Below, one piece after another: positions 1 to 7,962 of a DNA stretch of 11,919 nt. The DNA is from Isohypsibius dastychi (lineage: Eukaryota; Tardigrada; Eutardigrada; Parachela; Isohypsibiidae), in assembly GCA_034696485.1 (NCBI GenBank), contig JAQIWT010001211.1, positions 1-11,919 on the forward strand, read 5' to 3'. The translations under genes and the position numbers were made by a program. Every line of letters starts with the position of its first letter. The stretch's first letter is position 1. Below the pieces are notes generated by a model. It had not been told where the DNA came from. It ran no database searches and saw only the letters and a list, made by a program, of their open reading frames with translations.

Positions 1-157
1 CCACTCCCCGGTGCAAAAACACGGGTATTACCGTGTAGCAGTTTCCATGAGCAAATGACATGTCCCGGTCAGAAAAACGCGCCAAAAATCATTGGGGTGA
101 TCCAGGGGGTTTTCAGACATTCCAGGGGGATCACTTGTCCGTTATTACCAGCGCTGA

Positions 158-198
158 CCATTTTGCTTCCACGTAGGACCTACGTGGAAGCAAAATGG
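158..198. repeat. Perfect 41-bp palindrome (20-bp arms, 1-nt centre)
   Basis: The arm at 158-177 (starts ccattttgcttcc, ends acgtagg) is exactly the reverse complement of 179-198, around a single A at 178. The base pair outside the arms (157/199) does not match, so the symmetry ends sharply. It could be a fold-back remnant, a fused pair of transposon ends, or a cruciform-forming site. There is no obvious target-site duplication. Confidence 0.9.
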
Positions 199-525
199 AT
201 TAAAAGGATTAAGACGTTCTGCCGGCATGCTTGTATCACGCATCGAAAACAACAACATTACCAATTTCTACGTTTCATGTATGGGATCTTCTTCAATGGT
301 GATTTGATCAAAGAAGAATCTGGTGAGTCACAATTCTACACTTATATTGCTACTGATTTCTCTCGTGTTCATTTTCATATCGGCATGCTGTGGAATTTGG
401 ATCGCCCTCCCTTTGTTCAACTGTTTAAAAATCGAGTCAAGTTATCTGTGACATATTTGCCCGAACCGCTGTCAGTATTGAACATCAGAGTCTTTTTTGA
501 TTCATTATACATACCGAAGAGAGAT

Positions 526-601
526 CAGGTGTTGGAGAGATCGTCAGAATGTTTCTTCGTAAGCAGGTGTTGGAGAGATCGTCAAAATGTTTCTTCGTAA
601 G
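526..601. repeat. Tandem duplication of a 38-bp unit
   Basis: Copy 1 is 526-563 and copy 2 is 564-601, both beginning caggtgttggagagatcgtc. They differ at one base only (G546 versus A584), so the duplication is recent. The unit begins CAG and ends GTAAG, so each junction resembles a splice donor next to an acceptor-like CAG. No exon was recognised here. Confidence 0.9.
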
Positions 602-783
602 CTTTCATACTTGCACACGAGGGACATCTTCACCCGTTTTTCATGAGAGATCGCAGTTGGCACTCAATCACCCTCTCCTGATTTCACAGCAGCAATTATG
701 TCACCTGGTCGCTAACTACCAGTTCTTAACACTTCCTCGCACCTGATAACGGTCATGCCCGAAATCATTATAAGTTCTCGATG

Positions 784-790
784 TATAAAA
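784..790 (+). promoter_or_regulatory. TATA box of the first GPCR gene
   Basis: TATAAAA lies 200 nt upstream of the receptor ATG at 984. The expected start of transcription, about 30 nt downstream, falls near 814 in pyrimidine-rich sequence. The leader may contain a small 5'UTR intron: GTGAGT at 865 or GTAAGT at 890 could pair with the strong acceptor tttttttcag ending at 931. The spacing is plausible but unproven. Confidence 0.5.
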
Positions 791-983
791 TTCAAAGCCA
801 AGTTCATCTCTGCATCATCTCTTCGCATATTCTAAGCATCGACGCAAAACCGACTGCTCTGCAAGTGAGTTATTACGCCCGCGAGCAATGTAAGTTTTTT
901 CAGATAAGCCACAAAGGATTATTTTTTTCAGTCATATTTTTATTTGGACAATCTTGTTGTAATTTTGGCTTTCTAGAATCATA

Positions 984-2128
984 ATGAATCACTCAAATTT
1001 CACCAATGTCACCCAATCCACGGAGCAATCCATCAGTGCGGAAGCTCTTGGTCTCGTAGCATATACATCTATCGCTGCCAGTATCACTTTTGTTTACAAT
1101 TCAATGGTCATCATCACTTTCATCATCAACCGTCGCATTCGGAAACCTTTCAATCTCTACATTCTCAATTTGGCCGCATCGGACCTTGGTATCGCTGCAT
1201 TCCGGATGAGTTACACTATAATCAACAATCTACGACCATCTGTGCTGACCTCCAGCCTACAGCTGTGTACGTTTTTCCAATGGGCTATGATTGCTTCACT
1301 TGCAGGTAACGAACCTCGTCATAAAAGGTTGCAATCCCTGCGAATCTAAACAAAACCTTCAGGCAGAAAAACAGAGAAATTCTTTTTCAACATTTTAGGC
1401 AGTGTTTACGGTGCGTTGTTAATCAGTCTGGATCGAGTATGGTCTCTCATGTTCCCGAACGGTTACCGACAACGTCGCTCAGTCCGAGTGACCAGCATGC
1501 TCTGTTTCTCTTCCTGGGTCTTCATTTTCGCGCTATCTCTGCCAGATATCCTAACCGATCGTCTACCTGTGCCACCTGATTTTGGCTTCTGTCCACCTTT
1601 ACCGAACAAGCATAGTCAGGTTTTCGGACTTGTGTGCGAGCTGATTCTTTTCACCATCCCACAATTCCTCACGCTGGTCTGTTATGGGATTGTCATTTGC
1701 AAACTGATCAAAAGAAAACAAATGGTATGATTTATGCAAATCAGACCTCAAACTTTTGAAAATTGTTCGGATATCAGGTGGGAGCGGCTAAAAGCAGAGA
1801 TAATGCTCCTCAGGAACATAGACTGTTTCGCGCACTCGCCGGTATTGGTTCCGTGGTTTTCGTGTGCTGGACTCCGGCCACCATCTTCTTTTTCCTACTC
1901 AACTTGAACGGTAGTTTCTTCAACATGACAGCACTTCACGTCGTTGTAGCTTTCCAACACGCATCCTGTGCTATTAATCCTATCATCTACCACCGCTCGC
2001 TCCCGGATATCCAAGCTGCACTCAACTGGCTCTTGAGATGTCGCAAGATGCGCGGCGGTGATGAGCGAGCTAGTATGGCCACTAATTGGCAAACAGCCGA
2101 TTCACGGAACTCTACTAGGACGTACTAG
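984..2128 (+). CDS. Rhodopsin-family (class A) G-protein-coupled receptor, three exons
   Basis: This is a seven-TM receptor of the plasma membrane, predicted to couple to heterotrimeric G proteins; the ligand is unknown. Exons are 984-1305, 1399-1724 and 1778-2128 (introns of 93 and 53 nt, phases 1 and 0), giving 332 aa. Class A landmarks are present: N39 in TM1, LAxxD (D67) in TM2, C95 at the top of TM3 and partner C172, D119-R120, W147 in TM4, P195 and Y203 in TM5, C-W-T-P at 246-249 and N-P-I-I-Y at 283-287. N-glycosylation sequons lie at N2, N5 and N8. Odd points: the DRY motif reads D-R-V, and position 3.32, counted back from R120, is Met102, not the Asp of amine receptors. The third intracellular loop is very short. 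The TM3-TM4 region recalls muscarinic receptors, but the missing Asp makes an amine ligand unlikely. The start is the first in-frame ATG after the leader. Confidence 0.93.
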
Positions 2129-2355
2129 GATTAAGTTCTGGATGTGTTATATTTCATCGATTGACTTTATTTGATCGTCACAGACGTTTTTCATTGTTGA
2201 GTTTTCTTTTTGATCATTCAGACTATCGGTTCTTGATAAATTGAATGATCTATGCTGAGTTCAAAGATACTTGAATGTGTTTTTTTTGAAAACAGGTTTC
2301 AGTGAGAAACGAAGAGCATTATCAAGGAGAGGCTGACTTGATGTACGATCTCTTT
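2129..2355. other. Short gap between convergent genes
   Basis: This is A/T-rich sequence after the receptor stop codon. I found no canonical AATAAA polyadenylation signal for the receptor in this stretch and no other feature. Confidence 0.4.
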
Positions 2356-3637
2356 TCAACGATTGTTTGGACTTTGTCGTAGATGACTCTTAGAGAATTC
2401 GATGTTCTCTGGTTCTTGTGCTTCGAGACGGTCGAGAAATTCGTTCACTTTATCCAAACCCCTCAGAAGGCTTTTGGGGTACTTTCCAATGGTTGGCTTT
2501 TCGAATCAAATTCGAATCAAATCCAATCTAAGTCCAATCAACTCATTTTTATGAAAACTACAAGAACGTGCAAAGTGTTCTATTTCTTACACTGAATGGT
2601 TTGATGGAAGGGCCTGAAGGTGGGAGTTGTTTCGATAAGCTAGGTCAGTTAACGAGGTTAATCTCGCTCATATCAAAGATCGGAAGAAAAATCACCGAAA
2701 AAACTGGGGAGAGACGATCATTGAAATTTTTGCGGCAGAAGATTTGTTTAGAAATTCAAAGGGGAAATGCCGCATCTGTTCTAGGCTCCCTTCCTGATTC
2801 AAAACTTTTTCTGACATTTTCACAGTTTTGAATTGGAAGGCTGTTGTGTAGCTGCTCTTTGTTTTGTTGAACATTTTATTGATGTTGGAAATTGAATCAG
2901 ACAAGTCAAAATTGAAATCGTTAACGAGGTTAGCATATGGTGTTGATTGCGCATTAGAGTTCACCGTAGCTGAGGTTTCAACGCTAGCCTTCGAATCGGG
3001 CAGAATATTTGACGAAATCTATTTAACATTTGGAGCGAAATCAGCATTTGCCGGTTGAAGACCTTGGTTCCTCGGTGAATCGGTTGCGGCGACTGTACGA
3101 CTTGTGATAGGTTTATCGGATGTACTCTCAAGCGGCTGAAAAAAACTTGGTTATAGATGAATAGAATTAAATTTAATATTCGATGATAAGGGTTTGATAA
3201 GTTTCTGAAATTCGGTCTCCAATGGAAAAGAAATGTAACCTTACATTGCCAATGTTTTCATTTGGACTTGACCATTCTTGTGTAAAAAATCAGGGAAGAT
3301 GTATGTACAAACGGAATGTACAGAATATCTGTATCAAAGTATGAATATTGCATATTCCGTAAACCTGTTTTCAAGATTTAGCACAGATGACACCAGGAAA
3401 ATTTGAAAAGTTTGAGAATCGTTCTAGAAACCGAACTGCAGTTGAAAACCGTTGACATACAAGATTTCGAGATGACACGACGCTGGTCACAAATTTAATC
3501 AGCCTTTTGTCAGTTTTTGTTATGGAGGTGTGAAGTCAACTTGATATTTATCGCAAGAACATGTGGCCAAACTTTGCTTGATTGAGTGATGTCGATTACC
3601 AGAAGAGCAACCGAGAATAGGATAGCTGATCTCATTT
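2356..3637 (-). CDS. Tentative multi-exon gene, Ser/Asn/Thr-rich, structure unresolved
   Basis: I do not recognise the product. Several minus-strand pieces look coding and join in phase. An acceptor (ctattccgcag) ends at 3638, before an ATG at 3635-3633 that starts a signal-peptide-like stretch (MRSAILFSVALLVI). An exon at about 3279-3248 ends at donor GTAAGG. An exon begins after tttttttcag at about 3141, starts P-L-E-S-T-S-D-K, is rich in S, T and P, and reaches an in-frame TAG at 3021-3019. The same frame then stays open, S/N-rich, to 2692. An exon at 2639-2591 has donor GTAAGA. A final exon at 2496-2356 encodes a charged helical end (S-L-L-R-G-L-D-K-V-N-E-F-L) and stops at TGA 2358-2356. 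The joins between these pieces are not all consistent. It may be one secreted protein, two genes, or a decayed gene, possibly including a TM exon of the upstream membrane-protein gene. Confidence 0.3.
3411..3477. repeat. Left arm of a degraded inverted repeat
   Basis: The reverse complement of this arm aligns with 3901-3964. Shared blocks include tgtcatct, agttcgg, tctaga and cgattctcaaa, with scattered mismatches and a small indel. The spacer is 423 nt. This may be an old fold-back or MITE-like element. No target-site duplication is visible. Confidence 0.6.
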
Positions 3638-3900
3638 CTGCGGAATAGGTATTCAGTCAAAATTTGAGTAGTTATTCCGTCGAAACTACGCTACCTTTTA
3701 TTCTCGAATGCTAAGCTGGTGATTCACATCAATCAGCGAAACGAATAAGTCTAGTCACAGATTTCTGCAATGAATTCCTGGTACTTAACATCCGTATAAC
3801 CAAACTAAAATAGGACAGATCACGTTTATATTTGTTTCTTTGATAGACGTTTGAAAAGTTTGCAATGCAGCTGCGCCTTTTGTTCAGTCAATCAAAGTCC

Positions 3901-3964
3901 TGTCATCTTGAAATTAATTTGTGCCAACTATTTCTGGAGTTCGGTCTCTAGACCGATTCTCAAA
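3901..3964. repeat. Right arm of a degraded inverted repeat
   Basis: This is the partner of 3411-3477. Its inner part contains a short near-palindrome (cggtct ct agaccg). Similarity appears to fade beyond 3964 but may continue weakly. Confidence 0.6.
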
Positions 3965-4479
3965 AGCTCTAAATTCATGGCATATATGATGTATTCAATA
4001 TATTCTGTTCGCACAGGGATACATTCGTTACTAAGTATATTCTTATCAAATGGATAATAGGTTTGCACAAACATACATTTTAAGAATCCGTCTGTAGACC
4101 TATTCGTCTGGTTATTTTTTTGCCATAGAAAATCAGCTCAACATACATATCCGTGTCATTGCAAACATGTCATGTTAGAATGTTGAGGAAGCAGTCACAT
4201 TGCAAGTTCATTTTTATGGATTGTGACCGAATACTGGAAAATGTTTTGCCTCTTCGATCTGAATTGTGAAAAGTTTGCTGAAAAACGAACAAATTAAACA
4301 CCCCGCGCTCAAAAGCGAAGCTACTCGTAATATGTTTTATGCAGTGTGTAATCATATCAAATCACTTACATACTTAGAGTTTTTCCTTATTTTTTGATGT
4401 GCCTTCTTCTATGAATGAGAAACAATTCCATGAAAGAGAGTCAGAGAAACTGGAGTTGCTGCACATATGCCACTGCCAC
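3965..4479. other. Intergenic stretch, nothing recognised
   Basis: A/T-rich sequence with frequent stops in all frames. Short open frames on either strand lack hydrophobic segments, motifs or paired splice sites that would support a gene. Confidence 0.4.
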
Positions 4480-4490
4480 GGGGGGGGGGG
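4480..4490. repeat. Run of 11 G
   Basis: An uninterrupted homopolymer of 11 G. Similar runs of 13 occur at 10053-10065 (G) and 11846-11858 (C), so long G/C tracts are a feature of this genome. They are also places where base-count errors in assembly are likely. Confidence 0.9.
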
Positions 4491-4577
4491 CAAGATATCG
4501 AGGCGGAGTTTCGGGATTTGCAGCAGTTTTGTGAGTGGTGCTGCATTTTAAAGGGGCGGCTGCAATCTAGACGACTA

Positions 4578-4720
4578 CTCCGTCCTCTCGGGAAACTGGG
4601 CACCCCCTCGCCATGGTTTAGTAAAGCAGCACAGCGAGGGAGAGACAGGAGAGGCAGGCAGGCCAGTTATATTTTCCTAAATCAAGGCGAGGGGGTGCCC
4701 AGTTTCACAAGAGGACGGAG
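4578..4720. mobile_element. 143-bp MITE, TA-flanked, Tc1/mariner-like
   Basis: The terminal inverted repeats are 4578-4612 and 4686-4720. They match at 33 of 35 positions (start CTCCGTCCTC; mismatches at positions 12 and 14), and weaker symmetry continues inwards. The element is flanked on both sides by TA (4576-4577 and 4721-4722), the target duplication expected of Tc1/mariner-type transposases. The inside is too short to code for a transposase, so it is non-autonomous. It lies outside the two-exon gene at 4871-5327, or within a long intron if that gene continues further. Confidence 0.85.
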
Positions 4721-4870
4721 TACTCTGAATCGTACGAACAACCACGATGCTAAGAATAGAATGCTGAAAAATGGGCTGCAGTTCATTTGGTAATTGCCCC
4801 TTAGTTAGAATATATTCCAAATTGTAGAAACTTTTATAAACATTCCACCTCGGTGTTTTGGACTGTGTGA

Positions 4871-5327
4871 TTAGATTTGACGTGGGTTGATAAACTTCAG
4901 CTGCGACAGCTGTTTTATACCTAGAACCCAAATGGCGCGGCACTCACAAATACTCAACTCCCCATCAGACGAAAGCCACCCCACACTGTTTCTCTCAACG
5001 TCTTGTAAGATAAACAATCCCCCAGCTTCGAAATTAAGTTGGCCAAACATGCACAGCTTTAATTTGACATGCAAATGTGCGTGACTTACTGATAACTTGT
5101 ACGACGATTGCTAAAATTCCAAAGATGATCTGATCGATTCCCATGCGGATCAAAATATCGGCAGCCGGGGTGAAAAATCCGGTAGGTGTACCTTTCTCAT
5201 TCAGCGACCCCTGGGAACCGTGCAAGTCTTTATTGCGTGAATGAAACGACATTGCTCCGACGGCGCCAAAAATGGTATTTGTATGATGCAGCCGATGTGA
5301 GGATTCCTGTAACATGAGCGACATCAT
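4871..5327 (-). CDS. Small single-pass membrane protein, two exons, family not recognised
   Basis: Exon 1 is 5327-5090 and ends at a consensus donor (A|GTAAGT). A 64-nt intron follows, and exon 2 starts at 5025 after ttcgaag. The phase-1 join is in frame and gives a 130-aa product with TAA at 4873-4871. The N-terminal 55 or so residues are polar (S, H, G-rich). One hydrophobic helix follows, around residues 59-80 (within I-R-M-G-I-D-Q-I-I-F-G-I-L-A-I-V-V-Q-V-I). Then comes an about 50-residue segment with two close cysteines (C-E-C). The first TM and its lead-in resemble the start of MS4A/CD20-like four-TM proteins. If so, a donor at 4920 (G|GTATAA, phase 1) may lead to further exons, one candidate being the hydrophobic exon at 3637. 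That extension is speculative. A TATA box sits upstream, and ATG 5324 is an alternative start. Confidence 0.55.
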
Positions 5328-5481
5328 GAGCTGGAGCACACTGAACGACTACTTCTGACATGCACTGCGCGCAAAACAGCAACTAATATATATTGCCCGC
5401 CTATGAATAACCGATTACAATTCGCAATGATGTTGAGGAGAGAAATAACTGAACGCAGCTTGCCAAAACTCGATGCCGGAG

Positions 5482-5487
5482 TTTATA
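5482..5487 (-). promoter_or_regulatory. TATA box of the minus-strand membrane-protein gene
   Basis: TATAAA reads on the minus strand, 155 nt upstream of ATG 5327. An initiator-like TCAGT follows about 35 nt downstream. Position and orientation fit the two-exon gene at 4871-5327. Confidence 0.45.
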
Positions 5488-5540
5488 CGGGTGAGAGAGA
5501 GGGTCACAAGATTTGTGGTGGGAAGAGATGTTATTTTTAG

Positions 5541-5890
5541 GACGCGTGTTGGCCTGGCTCGTTGACAGCTTTTTTGGTGGCCGTCAGTTTGACGGGAATG
5601 GATACAAGGTTACAAATTACGAGCTCCCTGCCGTTCAATGCTAACGCTTCTTTGGTGAGTTGAGTATTTTTACCAATGTGTTGAACGGTGTTATGAAATC
5701 GCGACAGTCGTTATTCGCCTGCATTTGGAAAACAGCTTAGGGATAATTGACAATTGGCAACGATGTAAATTGAGATAATTAATTATGTGATTGCCAGAGG
5801 TTCATTATGTCTCGCGATTCTTACGGAAAACCAGATGAACATCCATCACTGCTCCCCGCTGATCATTTGCAAACTCACCAAACTACCTGA
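5541..5890 (+). CDS. Weak candidate for two plus-strand exons
   Basis: After a good acceptor (ttatttttag ending 5540) an open segment at 5541-5654 ends in TTG|GTGAGT, a good donor. The frame is kept (phase 0) if it joins at 5798 after attgccag; the second piece starts R-F-I-M-S-R-D-S-Y and stops at TGA 5888-5890. Together that is 67 aa of no recognisable family, without an identified first exon. A competing frame from ATG 5529 (starts M-L-F-L-G-R-V-L-A-W) also looks protein-like. The region is just upstream of the minus-strand promoter, so the signal may be chance. Confidence 0.15.
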
Positions 5891-6741
5891 CTCGATTCGT
5901 GTTATCAAAACGTTGAATGCGCTTTTGAAGGTTGTCTAAACAGTTTCTGTTAAACGCAATTTTTTTAGATTTTGGTTTCCTCGCTTCTTCAGTTTCGAGA
6001 TGTACACGTATGTATTCACTCACTCAAGTATTACATCACCTACAAAAATACTCCCCCTTTCATTTCCCAAAGGTCACTGTGTTACACCGTATAAAGAATG
6101 TTGTTGGCCTCATCCAGCGAAACTGTACTGCGCTGTCCGAATACGGAAAGAATGGGTAGCATTCTTCCCAGTTTGAATGCAACGTGAGATTTAACTTAGA
6201 TTTGGACGTGAGAGAATACTCAATTCAAACGCTGAAAAACTGACTTTGAGTGCAATTTCGTACCTGATTCTTGATATCTTTCCCAAACAATTCAGATCGA
6301 GCTTTTAGCAAGCGTCAGCGTTCAGGCTCTACAATTTGGTGATGGTTGATAAGAAGAAGGTCCACAGTTATGAAAGCTGAAACTGTTAAAGAGCAAGATC
6401 TGATCAGGTACGAGAGTGAACAAGCGCTTTATAGTCAAAGAAATGATCGATAATTTGTTTCAATCTGGCGGTATGTTTGACAACATGTTGTTACAAATTA
6501 TTGTGCGTGACTGAACTGGTGTTAGCTCCTGCTTTTGTCAAGCGGTTCCGGTTACCGCTAATAACAATGCCGTGTGCATTCTCATGAGAGATCCTGCTGG
6601 GATTAGAAAGGAAGACACAACTGGAAAGAAGGAAGCTGATCTCGAGAACACCAGTGCAACTTGATCGCGCGAACTATTTAATCTACGGAAGATATCATTA
6701 GATATGCACGCACGGTCATACAGTACTTTTTTTTATCGAGT
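5891..6741. other. Intergenic stretch with short coding-like fragments
   Basis: No intact gene is visible. Short protein-like pieces on the + strand include one following tttcccaaag at about 6073-6156 and one at about 6296-6343 (starts I-E-L-L-A-S-V-S-V-Q-A-L). A third runs at about 6520-6663 (contains V-C-I-L-M-R-D-P-A-G-I-R) and ends at TGA. All are broken by stops, and no consistent splicing links them. Since they lead into the repeat copy at 6742, they may be remnants of one decayed gene. Confidence 0.3.
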
Positions 6742-7502
6742 ACTGTTACTGATTCTCAGACCAATATAAAGTTATTGCAGTTTTCTAGCTTCATCCTGAA
6801 AGTCGTAACACTATATTGATCTCGGATAATTCACAGAACTTTTGGACTTTGATACGTAGTTGACGATGCGAGCGTCTTACCAACGCTGGATCTTGCACAT
6901 GAATTCGGTTTTTACAATGTACCAAACGTGAGCAATTACCATATAGCAGGATGTCGATCCAGTTGTCTAGCTGGCTGATGATGCGTTCTTAGGTCGCTGT
7001 ACCCGATTGCTATTATTAAAGGGGACAAGCTCTTTGTTTGCCGTCGTGATGGCCATTTATCTCACCACACAATTGTAAATACGGGACAAAAACACGCACA
7101 AGCATGACAAAGATTTGCAGTTATAGCATTATTCTGACAGGAGCTAAGGGTGCCCCGAAGTTTCGGGGCCGAATTTCTCGTTGTCTTACGGTTTCGTGGT
7201 GAACCTTACGAAGCTTCTACCTTTCGAAATCTGTAGCTGTGGCTGTGCAGACCTTTCGTGTTTACAATCTTCCAGCCAGGTAGCCAGCAGTTTCGTAATA
7301 AATGATTTATGGCCCGAGGATTCCTGGCCAAAGGTTTTGCTGGTAAAACTCGTGATTCCGAAATTCAGTTTTCTAAACGAATAGGATGTCTATGAAATAG
7401 GAAAAGACTTCGGAAGACCACAATTGGCCACGAAACCTCATATCATCAAACTTTTTACTTTCTAGCTCAACCAGCAACGAAGATCCTCCTGAGTACCAAA
7501 AC
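6742..7502 (+). repeat. Repeat copy 1 (about 760 bp), possible decayed gene
   Basis: Two parts align with later sequence: 6742-6870 with 7552-7690, and 6862-7502 with 9293-9880. Divergence is substantial, with small indels, but 7387-7445 is identical over 59 bp to 9774-9832. Within it, + strand translation gives gene-like fragments (for example A-H-E-F-G-F-Y-N-V-P-N-V-S-N-Y, then V-Y-E-I-G-K-D-F-G-R-P-Q-L-A) separated by stops and frame changes. The reading frame is therefore broken, and the family is unknown. An 18-bp hairpin (gccccgaa gt ttcggggc, near 7152-7169) is not kept in the other copy. It ends in gagtaccaaaac, the empty counterpart of the MITE insertion site at 9881, followed by a short AT dinucleotide run (7508-7520). 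Confidence 0.75.
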
Positions 7503-7551
7503 TATACATATATATATATACATTATTGCGGTCTCTTGTATTTTATACAGA

Positions 7552-7690
7552 ACCGTTGCTAATTCTCAGTATAATACAGAGTTATTGCAATTTTCTGACG
7601 TCATCCTGGAAGACCAATATACTGGGCACTATCTTGATAACTCGCAGTACTTGTACCTTAACACGTACCAGTAGTAACACCATGAGAGCG
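7552..7690 (+). repeat. Left part of repeat copy 2, interrupted
   Basis: Aligns with 6742-6870 (shared stretches such as ttctcag, gttattgca and tcatcctg). One frame reads through about 40 residues (T-V-A-N-S-Q-Y-N-T-E-L-L-Q-F-S), better preserved here than in copy 1. Similarity stops near 7690, and the continuation expected from copy 1 appears only at 9293. Confidence 0.6.
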
Positions 7691-7962
7691 AACTGGCTAG
7701 AGATTAGCACTCAAGTAGCAGCTCAGAGTTTACACAATTTATGATTCCTGCGGCCTACAGTTTTACCGAGCCTCCAGCGCCGGGTGATGCTTCAGCTCAG
7801 TTCTGGTATCGCACGCCTGCTCGGTAAGACGTCAGATGAGTTTGAATATTTTTTGCAACAATGTACGTATGATCAAAAGGACTAGTCAGATAGAACGAAA
7901 GTTATTCGTTCTTTCAAATCTTTGGATTATCGCAGAACACTCTTCAAGAACCGAGATGAGAA

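Larger units (their letters stand above)
1..783. other. 5' flank without a confident gene
   Basis: A 181-codon open frame runs at 55-600 on the + strand. Its translation matches no family I know, has no domain-like pattern, and is interrupted in sense by a DNA palindrome (158-198) and a 38-bp tandem duplication (526-601). I treat it as chance-open or decayed sequence. The 9-mer tccaggggg also occurs twice near 100-130. The last 180 bases before the TATA box at 784 show no recognisable element. Confidence 0.4.

Noticed and set aside
55-600. 181-codon + frame as a gene
   Set aside because: No domain, crosses a perfect palindrome and both copies of a tandem duplication, and has no splice or promoter context.
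4467-4793. 108-codon + frame
   Set aside because: Runs across the poly-G tract and the whole MITE; not a gene.
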